A stretch of DNA of 12,345 nt. It comes from Firm-04 sp045617625. GTDB lineage: Bacteria > Bacillota > Clostridia > Oscillospirales > Ruminococcaceae. Below are positions 4,624-10,988 of this stretch, piece after piece. The DNA is taken from assembly GCA_045617625.1 (NCBI GenBank), contig JAZLJA010000001.1, forward strand, positions 1-12,345. The letters are read 5' to 3'. The notes beneath the pieces were generated by a model. That model was not told the DNA's origin and ran no database searches. It saw only the letters and a program-made list of their open reading frames with translations. Both the position numbers and the translations under genes were made by a program. Position 1 is the stretch's first letter. Each line of letters starts with the position of its first letter.

Positions 4624-6792
4624 ATGAAGTACACAAAAACCGCAAAGCGCATCGCAGCTGCGGCATCGGCATTTCTGCTCGCATGGCAGACCGCCGGCGG
4701 CAAGCTCGATGCACCCAACATCATCGAGGCGGCAGGCACCGTCTCCATTTCGCCTTACAGTACCTCGCTTGTCAACGACGGCATTTTCGAGGGCTGGGGC
4801 ACTTCCCTTTGCTGGTGGGCAAACCGCGTCGGCTATTCCGACTCGCTCGCCAAGCAGACAGGTGAACTGTTCTTTGGCGACACGGGCTTGCGCATGAACA
4901 TTGCCCGATTCAACATCGGCGGCGGCGACAACCCGAGCCATAACCACATCACCCGCACCGACTCCAATATGCCCGGCTATACCGTCTACAACAACGGACA
5001 AGTCACTTATGACTGGAATGCCGATGCCAATCAGCGCAATGTGCTGATGAAAGCCATCGACGCCTGTCAGGAAGACCTGATCGTGGAGATGTTCTCCAAC
5101 TCGCCGCCTTATTATATGTGCAAGAGCGGATGCTCCACGGGCAACACCAACCCCGATGCCAACAACCTCAAGGATGACTGCTACGACGATTTTGCAGCAT
5201 ATATGGCGGAGGTTTGCAAGCACTATAAGGAGACATGGGGCGTCACAATCAACAGCGTGGAGCCGATGAACGAACCCTACACGAACTTCTGGGGCGCAAA
5301 CAGTGCCAAGCAGGAGGGCTGCCATTTCGATATCGGCAATTCGGAATCCACCATCATTCTGGAACTCCAGAAAGCAATGGCACAGCGCGGCATGGGCGAT
5401 ATCATCATCTGCGGCACCGATGAAACCAGTATCGACACCCAGATCGACGCCTATAAGGCACTTTCGGGCGACGCGAAAAATGCCGTTTCCCGTATCGACA
5501 CCCACACTTACGGCGGAAGCAAGCGCACGGAACTCTATCAGCTTGCGGTTTCTGCGGGCAAAAACCTCTGGATGAGTGAAGTGGACGGCGCAGGTGCGGC
5601 AGGCACCAACGCAGGCGAAATGGGTCCGGCACTGTGGCTTGCACAGCGCATGATCGACGACTGCAATGGTCTGCGCTGCTCAGCCTGGATCCTCTGGCAG
5701 GCGATCGACAAGCACATTTGTGCCGCAGGCTATAACGGCAAAAAGGACAGCGGCATGATCGACACCAAGAGCCCCTTCTGGGGTCTTGCGGTTGCTGACC
5801 ACGATAACGACACCATCATCCTTACAAAGAAATATTACGCATTCGGACAATTTTCCCGTTACATCCGTCCGGGCTCGATGATTCTGGCATCGTCGGGTTC
5901 CAGTCTGGCGGCTTATGACCCTGAGCAAAAGCAGCTCATCGTCACGGCGATCAACACCTCGGCAAATGACAGCTCCACTTCGTATGATCTGTCGCAGTTC
6001 TCCACTGTCGGCGACAGCGTGCAGGTCATTCGCACGAGCAACAGCGAAAACTGGACAGAACTCCCCAAGATCTCCACGAACGGCATGGGATTTGAGGCAA
6101 CGCTGAAAGGCAACTCCGTTACGACCTTCATCGTGGACGGCGTGACTGCAAAAGCACGCCCCAACAACGAAATCAAGCTTGACAAGAGCATGGTGACGGG
6201 TTCTGCTGCATGGAACAACACCTCGAACGACGCGACCAAGGTCGTGGACGGCGATTTGTCCTCGTTCTTCGACGGCGTGGGCGATGGCTGGGTGCAGATC
6301 GATCTGGGACAGCAGTATGCGATCGACGCGATCGCTGTTGCGCCCCGCAGCGGTTACGAATACCGCAGTGCCGATGCGATCGTTTCCGCATCCAAGGATG
6401 GAAAGACATGGACGAAAATCCTGCAGTTCAATACATTGCCGTCGGCAGGGCTCAATTACATCACCTCGATTCCTGAGGACGCGGAGTATCGTTATATCCG
6501 ATATGAAGTGCCGAGCGGCGCACCGCAGAATTCGTGGAACAAGGACAGCGTGTATTGCTGCAACGTCGCGGAGATCAAGGTGTATGGCGAGTTGGCGACC
6601 GAGAAAGAGCCGTGGGGCGACGTTGATCTGGACGGCGACACGGATGCGGCGGATGCGAAATTACTGCGTGATGCGCTGATATCCAAGGAAACGCTGAATG
6701 CAGAGCAGGGCAAGCAGGCTGATGTCAATGAAGACGGCAAGCTGACTGCCGCTGATCTGACGGTGCTGAAAGCTTATCTGCTGAACAAGTGA
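4624..6792 (+). CDS. Dockerin-bearing GH30 glycoside hydrolase (GH30 - F5/8C - dockerin I), probable cellulosome component
   Basis: A 722-residue secreted enzyme. A signal peptide covers about residues 1-38 (basic KYTKTAKR, then an alanine-rich core). A GH30 catalytic domain with its beta-sandwich follows at about 39-507, opening with FEGWGTSLCWWA and RFNIGGG. The probable acid/base is Glu217 (MNEP) and the nucleophile Glu319 (WMSEVDG), 102 residues apart as expected for GH30. A F5/8 type C (discoidin, CBM32-like) module lies at about 517-656. Residues 664-722 form a type I dockerin with two calcium loops (Asp666-Asp677 and Asp700-Asp711), each followed by the AADxxxL helix. The opening resembles endo-beta-1,6-galactanases of GH30; the exact substrate is inference. 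The dockerin implies attachment to a cell-surface scaffoldin, not encoded here. The start has only a modest GGGGA site, but the signal peptide fixes it. Thirteen cysteines, several clustered at 166-198, are many for a secreted protein. Confidence 0.93.
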   Translation: MKYTKTAKRIAAAASAFLLAWQTAGGKLDAPNIIEAAGTVSISPYSTSLVNDGIFEGWGTSLCWWANRVGYSDSLAKQTGELFFGDTGLRMNIARFNIGGGDNPSHNHITRTDSNMPGYTVYNNGQVTYDWNADANQRNVLMKAIDACQEDLIVEMFSNSPPYYMCKSGCSTGNTNPDANNLKDDCYDDFAAYMAEVCKHYKETWGVTINSVEPMNEPYTNFWGANSAKQEGCHFDIGNSESTIILELQKAMAQRGMGDIIICGTDETSIDTQIDAYKALSGDAKNAVSRIDTHTYGGSKRTELYQLAVSAGKNLWMSEVDGAGAAGTNAGEMGPALWLAQRMIDDCNGLRCSAWILWQAIDKHICAAGYNGKKDSGMIDTKSPFWGLAVADHDNDTIILTKKYYAFGQFSRYIRPGSMILASSGSSLAAYDPEQKQLIVTAINTSANDSSTSYDLSQFSTVGDSVQVIRTSNSENWTELPKISTNGMGFEATLKGNSVTTFIVDGVTAKARPNNEIKLDKSMVTGSAAWNNTSNDATKVVDGDLSSFFDGVGDGWVQIDLGQQYAIDAIAVAPRSGYEYRSADAIVSASKDGKTWTKILQFNTLPSAGLNYITSIPEDAEYRYIRYEVPSGAPQNSWNKDSVYCCNVAEIKVYGELATEKEPWGDVDLDGDTDAADAKLLRDALISKETLNAEQGKQADVNEDGKLTAADLTVLKAYLLNK

Positions 6793-6811
6793 TTTTTATT
6801 TGGCGATAAAG

Positions 6812-7135
6812 ATGTATCTGCGATGCATTCATAATGGAGCTCCGCTTCAAACCTCGCCAAAGGGACTTTGTCCCTTTGGAATCCCATGATATAAACGGCG
6901 ACCATCATAAAAGTTTCGCGCAAGCCTTTACAAAGGCTTGCAGAGTTCAGAGACAGCGACTCTGGTCGCGCTCCGCAGAGCACGAAACTCCCCGCTCCTT
7001 ACAACAGGTCAGGAGCGGGCATGGGGGAACCCTACCAAGGGGTTCCCCCATACTTTTTCGACAGACAGAACGCCCCATTAATACATTGTATTCATGGATC
7101 GTTTTCATTTGGTGATAAAGTTGTATCTGCGATGC
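6812..7135 (+). repeat. Structured intergenic repeat, copy B
   Basis: This element fills most of the 360-bp gap between the convergent GH30 and GH25 genes. It begins 19 nt after the GH30 stop with ATGTATCTGCGATGC (6812-6826), and a second motif copy, TTGTATCTGCGATGC (7121-7135), follows in the same orientation, unlike copy A whose ends are inverted. Hairpins: 6857-6866 with 6870-6879 (10 bp, extra to copy A); 6920-6929 with 6932-6941 (10 bp); 6948-6954 with 6958-6964 (one mismatch); 6966-6973 with 6978-6985 (one mismatch, loop CGCA); 6991-6999 with 7011-7019 (9 bp, loop TACAACAGGTC); and 7021-7032 with 7040-7051 (12 bp, then T run). It shares order, spacing and loops with copy A. No gene is seen in this stretch. 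Confidence 0.8.
7021..7058 (+). terminator. Terminator-like hairpin inside repeat copy B
   Basis: A perfect 12-bp stem (7021-7032 with 7040-7051) is followed by AC and five T. It is the counterpart of 1861-1897 in copy A; the single T-G wobble of copy A is a C-G pair here. It is the best candidate for ending GH30 transcription, about 230 nt past the stop. Confidence 0.6.
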
Positions 7136-7152
7136 GTATATCACGGGGCAGT

Positions 7153-8115
7153 TTACTCCGAAAACGACAGGTTCAAATCGACTTTGCCCTCGATGCCGTC
7201 AACTTCTCCCTTGCAGCTATACTGCCACATATCATAATCATAAATGTATGTCGGACCTTCTCCGTATTCCGCAAGCCAGAACGGATAATCCTGCAATCGC
7301 GGCAGATCGTATTTCAACAACGCTGTACGCTTGTTCTGATAGATCATCGGCTTGAAATGAAATGCCTCCATATTCTCACAAAACGTCAGCGTGCAGTTCG
7401 TCAGCGTGTCCACCGAAACATGATCGGTGCGGGCACCGTCAGGATCGTCAAAAATGATCTCCCAGTCATACGCCACAGGATAATCCAGTTCCAGTCCCGA
7501 AAGCGCATCTGCCGTGAACACAGCCTCCTCCGCTGCTTCCTCCTCGTTGATCGCCTGCGAGAAGAAATATGCACCCACTTTCAGCCCTGCCGCCTTTGCA
7601 CCCTGATAGTATTCCTGAAACTTCGTATCTGCGTTGATAATGCCGCCGCCATATGTGCGGTTGCCCACGCGAAGCATCACAAAGTCGATGCCGTCAGCTT
7701 TCACGGCATTCCAGTCGGTGACGTTGTTGTGCGCCGAGATATCAATGCCTGCCACCGCGTTGGGGTTTCCGCTTTCATCATAGGACATCATGCGTCTGCC
7801 GTTATCTGCGGGCTTCAGCCGTTCTGTCGGATGCGTGGAAAGCGGGACATCGGCAAGCACAGGCAGCCAGATCTGACCGAAGGTGTTGTCCTCCAGAAAA
7901 ATCTTGTGTCCTGCGAGTTCATAGTGATGGTCGATCTCCACAGGTTCAAAATTGCCCGATGGTCCCCGCCCTTGTGCGGCATATGCCAGTGTTTGTTCGA
8001 GTTCTCTGTTTTTTGCCTTTGCACTGCGGAGAGAGAATCCGAGAATCGCTGAGGGCATCACCAAAACTGCGGCGATCACTGCGACTGCGATTTTTTTTGT
8101 TTGCTGAATTGTCAT
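7153..8115 (-). CDS. Membrane-anchored GH25 lysozyme (muramidase)
   Basis: A 320-residue GH25 muramidase that cleaves the MurNAc-GlcNAc bond of peptidoglycan outside the membrane. Residues 8-28 form an N-terminal hydrophobic anchor or uncleaved signal, followed by a linker of about 90 residues and the GH25 domain at about 121-320. Family residues are in place: GIDIS (Asp125), the catalytic DWE at 217-219, and a C-terminal WQYS...VDGIEGKVDLN block. An upstream in-frame ATG at 8139 is possible, but 8115 is preferred. GGAGG lies five nt before it, and the predicted transcription start falls at about the upstream ATG. It has its own strong promoter and converges with the GH30 gene across repeat copy B. 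It may remodel the cell's own wall or attack other bacteria; no immunity gene or phage context is visible, so remodelling is more likely. Confidence 0.9.
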   Translation of the reverse strand: MTIQQTKKIAVAVIAAVLVMPSAILGFSLRSAKAKNRELEQTLAYAAQGRGPSGNFEPVEIDHHYELAGHKIFLEDNTFGQIWLPVLADVPLSTHPTERLKPADNGRRMMSYDESGNPNAVAGIDISAHNNVTDWNAVKADGIDFVMLRVGNRTYGGGIINADTKFQEYYQGAKAAGLKVGAYFFSQAINEEEAAEEAVFTADALSGLELDYPVAYDWEIIFDDPDGARTDHVSVDTLTNCTLTFCENMEAFHFKPMIYQNKRTALLKYDLPRLQDYPFWLAEYGEGPTYIYDYDMWQYSCKGEVDGIEGKVDLNLSFSE

Positions 8116-8145
8116 ATATTCCTCCTCGCTTGTGTTCATGCGTCT

Positions 8146-8174
8146 ATTATAGCATAAAAATGTCGAAAAAGCAA
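8146..8174 (-). promoter_or_regulatory. Promoter of the GH25 gene
   Basis: On the minus strand, TTGCTT (8169-8174), a 17-bp spacer and TATAAT (8146-8151) are present, with a TGC extended -10 just before TATAAT. Transcription would start near 8139, giving a leader of about 25 nt that contains the GGAGG site. Confidence 0.75.
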
Positions 8175-8263
8175 GGTATTCATCAAAATTTAAGGTTCTT
8201 CATAAATTTGGCGGGATTCGCATAAAATGGGAAAATAAACGAACAGAAAGGGGCGGTATCGCT

Positions 8264-8716
8264 TTGCGGACGGTGATGAAATATGTGTGTTTCTGCGGCA
8301 TTCCGATCTCGCTGACGGGAATGTGTGCGATGGCGGCGATCTGCACGGCGGTGGATCTGCCGCAGGGTGTTTTCCCTTATATGGCGGTGCTGCCGCTGAT
8401 GACAGGCGGATTTTTCGCGGCGCATCCATGCGGGCGTGCTTTGCGGCGGCACGGGATCTTTACGGGGGCTGTCTGTGCGCTGCTGCTTGACCTGATGTGG
8501 TATCTTGCGGCACGAATTTGCACGGTTTCTGTCGGGCTGCCGCTGTTTTGCCTGCTCCTGACTTTGCCTTTCGGTATGGCAGGCGGTGTCACGGGCGTCA
8601 ACCGCCCGCCGAAACTGCCGCGAAAAATGTGCCATATCCGCCCGACCATGCCGCGAAAGCCGAAACGCAGAAAAAAACGCGAATCCTCTTGCAATTTGCA
8701 GGGGAATATGTTATAA
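8264..8716 (+). CDS. Small four-helix membrane protein (TIGR04086-like)
   Basis: A small integral membrane protein of up to 150 residues with four predicted transmembrane helices at about residues 6-29, 36-53, 65-84 and 88-112. They are followed by a very basic tail (RKPKRRKKR at 131-139) that should be cytoplasmic. Length and topology resemble the uncharacterised TIGR04086 family of Firmicutes membrane proteins, but this is a pattern resemblance only. The start is uncertain. TTG at 8264 has AAGGGG 10 nt upstream, while GTG at 8273 and ATG at 8276 lie farther from that site. A weak promoter (TTCATA, 18 bp, TAAAAT) may precede it. Its stop codon overlaps the -10 box of the next gene. No function can be assigned. 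Confidence 0.65.
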   Translation: MRTVMKYVCFCGIPISLTGMCAMAAICTAVDLPQGVFPYMAVLPLMTGGFFAAHPCGRALRRHGIFTGAVCALLLDLMWYLAARICTVSVGLPLFCLLLTLPFGMAGGVTGVNRPPKLPRKMCHIRPTMPRKPKRRKKRESSCNLQGNML

Positions 8717-8717
8717 T
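8689..8717 (+). promoter_or_regulatory. Promoter of the zinc-ribbon/TPM gene pair, overlapping the upstream stop codon
   Basis: TTGCAA (8689-8694), a 17-bp spacer and a perfect TATAAT (8712-8717) are present. The -10 box contains the TAA stop (8714-8716) of the upstream membrane-protein gene. The next start codon is 35 nt past the -10, preceded by GAAAGGA. Confidence 0.75.
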
Positions 8718-8751
8718 TGATGATGTATTCTATCGGAAAGGATGCGTAAAC

Positions 8752-9822
8752 ATGTCTGACTATCAAAATGCTGTCACATATAAATGTCCAAACTGTGCCG
8801 CAGATCTGAAATTTTCTGTCGAAACACAGGGCTTCAAATGTGATTACTGCCTGAGCGAATTCACCGAAGCCGAAATGAAAGAGCTGATTTCCCAGAAACA
8901 AGAGCAGCAAGCCGATCAGTCGGCGGAGGAACAGGCACTCAACGATGAATTTGAAAAAACAGGTGTGTATGTCTGCAAAAGCTGCGGTGCTGAGGTCATG
9001 GCGGATGAAAACACTTCTGCGACATTTTGCTTTTACTGCCATAATCCCGTCATTATGAGCGGCAGAGTGGAGGGCGAATATCGACCTGCTGCTGTGCTTC
9101 CGTTCCAGATCTCGCGTGAAAAAGCTCTGGATACTTTTGCGGATTTTTGCAAAAAGCATAAATTTCTGCCGAAGGATTTTCGTGAAGCCGCACGTTCTGA
9201 AAAAGTTGTCGGGCTTTATGTGCCTTTCTGGGTCACAGACTGCAAAGTTTCCGCAGATATGGAGGCACTGGGCAAAAAAACACGCTCGTGGTCATCAGGC
9301 GATTATCGTTACACCGAAACATCGGAATTTGCTGTGGAACGCAGAGGAACCGTTCGTTTGCAGGGGCTGCCCGCTGACGGTGCAAGTCACATCGACGACG
9401 AACTCATGGAGGCTTGCGAACCGTTCGACTACTCGCTGGCAAAGCCGTTTTCGATGGAGTATCTGAGCGGCTTTCTTGCGGAGAAGTACGATGTGGATAA
9501 GCAGGGGGTGTTCCCGCGCATTCAGAAGCGTGCCGTGCAGGCAACCGATCAGATCGTGCGTTCTTCGATGACAGGCTACGATTCGGTTTCCGTCACCCAT
9601 GCCGATCTGCGCGTGCAGCAGACCGATTGGAAATATATGCTGCTGCCTGTGTGGTTCTTGTCTTATAAATACGGCGATAAGGTCTACGAATTTGCTGTGA
9701 ACGGTCAGAGCGGAAAATTCGTGGGTGTGCCGCCGCTGGATAAGAAAAAATGTATGCTGGTATCGCTTGCTGTGGGCATCGTCTGCGCGATCGTTGCAGG
9801 ATTGGTGGTGTTGTCGCTGTGA
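8752..9822 (+). CDS. Tail-anchored double zinc-ribbon protein of unknown function
   Basis: A 356-residue protein with two N-terminal zinc ribbons. The first has Cys12-x2-Cys15 and Cys30-x2-Cys33 (TFIIB-like, CPNC...CDYC); the second has Cys75-x2-Cys78 and Cys93-x2-Cys96 (CKSC...CFYC). A charged glutamine-rich linker (about 45-68) separates them. A folded domain of about 225 residues follows, with a conserved-looking VGLYVPFWVTDCKV core and a second similar LLPVWFLSYKY strand. One transmembrane helix at 334-356 closes the protein, so most of it should face the cytoplasm. Database names such as TFIIB-type zinc ribbon protein fit, but no DNA-binding or enzymatic role is shown. The start has GAAAGGA and its own promoter. 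It overlaps the TPM gene by four bases (GTGA), so the two products probably act together. Confidence 0.85.
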   Translation: MSDYQNAVTYKCPNCAADLKFSVETQGFKCDYCLSEFTEAEMKELISQKQEQQADQSAEEQALNDEFEKTGVYVCKSCGAEVMADENTSATFCFYCHNPVIMSGRVEGEYRPAAVLPFQISREKALDTFADFCKKHKFLPKDFREAARSEKVVGLYVPFWVTDCKVSADMEALGKKTRSWSSGDYRYTETSEFAVERRGTVRLQGLPADGASHIDDELMEACEPFDYSLAKPFSMEYLSGFLAEKYDVDKQGVFPRIQKRAVQATDQIVRSSMTGYDSVSVTHADLRVQQTDWKYMLLPVWFLSYKYGDKVYEFAVNGQSGKFVGVPPLDKKKCMLVSLAVGIVCAIVAGLVVLSL

Positions 9823-10754
9823 GTGCATGGAAATTTCTGAAAAAAACCGCAGCCGCAGCAGGCGCAGTGCTTGCAGCCGCCGCTTCGATGGCTTTGCCTG
9901 CCGCTGCAAAGCGTCCGTTTGAGGATTGCTGCAAAAACATCGGCGTTTACGATGTGCAGGATGTTTTGACCGCAGAGGAAGAATCGCAGCTTGACAAAAT
10001 CATCCGCGAGACAAGCGATAAAATTGATATGTACGTTGCCGTTTATATTTACGGACCCGAAACATCGTTTTACAGCGATTATGCGGTGGAAACCACTGCG
10101 GATGACAACTATGACCGACTGTTTAATCCGAAAGACGGCACGGACACCGATGGTGTGCTGCTGCTGCTGAACAACTCCACGATGTATGATTATCTTTCAA
10201 CATCGGGCATGGGCGAATTATACTATTATAACGGCTCTGCGGATGACCGTTCCTACGCGATTCTGGATAATATCACCCCGCAACTGAAAATCGAGGATTA
10301 TTACGGAGCTGTGGAAACATTCTGCAGCGAGCTGGAACGGTATTATGAGGCAGGTATTCCGAAAAATGCATATACTTATAACAGCAGCAACGGGATGTAC
10401 TCCTATGAACGCGGCGGCAAACTGGTATCCGCCAAAAAGCTGCCGTTCGGATTTGGCAAAAATAAGGGAATCGTGGCATTGATCTCGGCAGCCATCGGCG
10501 CGATCGCGGGTGCGATCAGCAATGCGGGCATCAAGGCGAGCAACAGCAACAAGCTGCCGCTTTCCCCGACCAATTACGTGAGCCGGCGTGATTCGATGTT
10601 TGCCGTGCAGCAGGATACATTTTTGCGGACGCACACAGACCGCACGTTCATCAACCGTGATACGGGCGGCGGCGGTGGCGGCATCGGCGGCGGTGGTTCA
10701 TCGCACATTTCGAGCGGCGGACATTCGCACGGTGGCGGCGGACATCACAGATGA
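9819..10754 (+). CDS. TPM-domain exported membrane protein with Gly/His-rich tail
   Basis: A 311-residue exported protein. Starting from GTG at 9819, residues 1-30 form a signal peptide (WKFLKK, alanine core, ALPAAA). A TPM domain (TLP18.3/Psb32/MOLO-1 type, the YgcG family) lies at about residues 42-178, with the family's VLTAEEESQLDKIIRE start and DGVLLLLNNS strand. A transmembrane helix follows at about 217-238. The tail after residue 283 is almost only glycine, serine and histidine. TPM proteins are known from photosystem repair, receptor assembly and some phosphatases; the role here is unknown. The GTG start is inferred from the 4-bp GTGA overlap with the zinc-ribbon gene and from the signal peptide it creates; an upstream ATG at 9750 would spoil the signal peptide and lies within the other gene. 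Six histidines in the tail might bind metal. Confidence 0.85.
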   Translation: MSAWKFLKKTAAAAGAVLAAAASMALPAAAKRPFEDCCKNIGVYDVQDVLTAEEESQLDKIIRETSDKIDMYVAVYIYGPETSFYSDYAVETTADDNYDRLFNPKDGTDTDGVLLLLNNSTMYDYLSTSGMGELYYYNGSADDRSYAILDNITPQLKIEDYYGAVETFCSELERYYEAGIPKNAYTYNSSNGMYSYERGGKLVSAKKLPFGFGKNKGIVALISAAIGAIAGAISNAGIKASNSNKLPLSPTNYVSRRDSMFAVQQDTFLRTHTDRTFINRDTGGGGGGIGGGGSSHISSGGHSHGGGGHHR

Positions 10755-10791
10755 TTTCCGTGAAACTCGGCGAATCAATCGTAACATGAAA

Positions 10792-10836
10792 AATCAGGAG
10801 GTTCAGGAACGCTTTATGTTCCTGAACCTCCTGATT
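10792..10836. terminator. Strong bidirectional hairpin terminator between TPM and ABC genes
   Basis: A perfect 19-bp stem (10792-10810 with 10818-10836) and a 7-nt loop lie between convergent genes. On the minus strand it is followed by a run of five T, and on the plus strand by GTTTTGG. It would end transcription from both sides, more efficiently for the ABC transporter gene. Confidence 0.88.
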
Positions 10837-10842
10837 GTTTTG

Positions 10843-10986
10843 GATGAGAGAGGGGGATTTCGCTGTCTGCGGACAGCGACCAAAGGCTCTGCCTCCGGAC
10901 TCCGTAAGCTTTTGAAAAAGCTTGCGCAAAACTTTTATGATAGACGCCGTTTATATCATGGGATTCCAAATCCATCGCAGATACAA
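10843..10986 (-). repeat. Structured intergenic repeat, copy C (truncated)
   Basis: A shorter, minus-strand copy of the repeat. It starts two nt past the ABC transporter stop with TTGTATCTGCGATGG (10986 down to 10972) and runs to about 10843. Hairpins present are 10906-10913 with 10916-10923 (8 bp), 10881-10887 with 10891-10897 (7 bp with two G-T pairs), and 10860-10867 with 10872-10879 (perfect 8 bp, CGCA loop on the minus strand). The last two hairpins of copies A and B, including the TACAACAGGTC loop, are missing; an unrelated 19-bp terminator takes their place. The segment at 10928-10967 matches 6879-6917 of copy B closely. Confidence 0.75.
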
Positions 10987-10988
10987 CA

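Larger units (their letters stand above)
6799..7135 (+). repeat. Pair of 28-nt direct repeats flanking copy B
   Basis: The 28 nt at 6799-6826 and at 7108-7135 differ at only two positions. Each consists of TTTGGYGATAAAG followed by the common motif WTGTATCTGCGATGC. The period is 309 bp. This extends the similarity beyond the shared end motif and suggests a second, truncated element starting at 7121, or duplication of one end. Confidence 0.75.

Noticed and set aside
4579..5505. Long open frame antisense to the GH30 gene (308 codons)
   Set aside because: It is a shadow of codon bias in the GH30 gene; no ribosome site or recognisable domain.
7021..8052. Plus-strand open frames antisense to the GH25 and DHHW genes (also 1957-2988)
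   Set aside because: Both are shadow frames; the opposite strands have family motifs, promoters and ribosome sites.
7153..8115. Phage endolysin cassette
   Set aside because: The GH25 protein has an N-terminal membrane anchor, no holin or phage genes are nearby, and it has its own housekeeping-type promoter.
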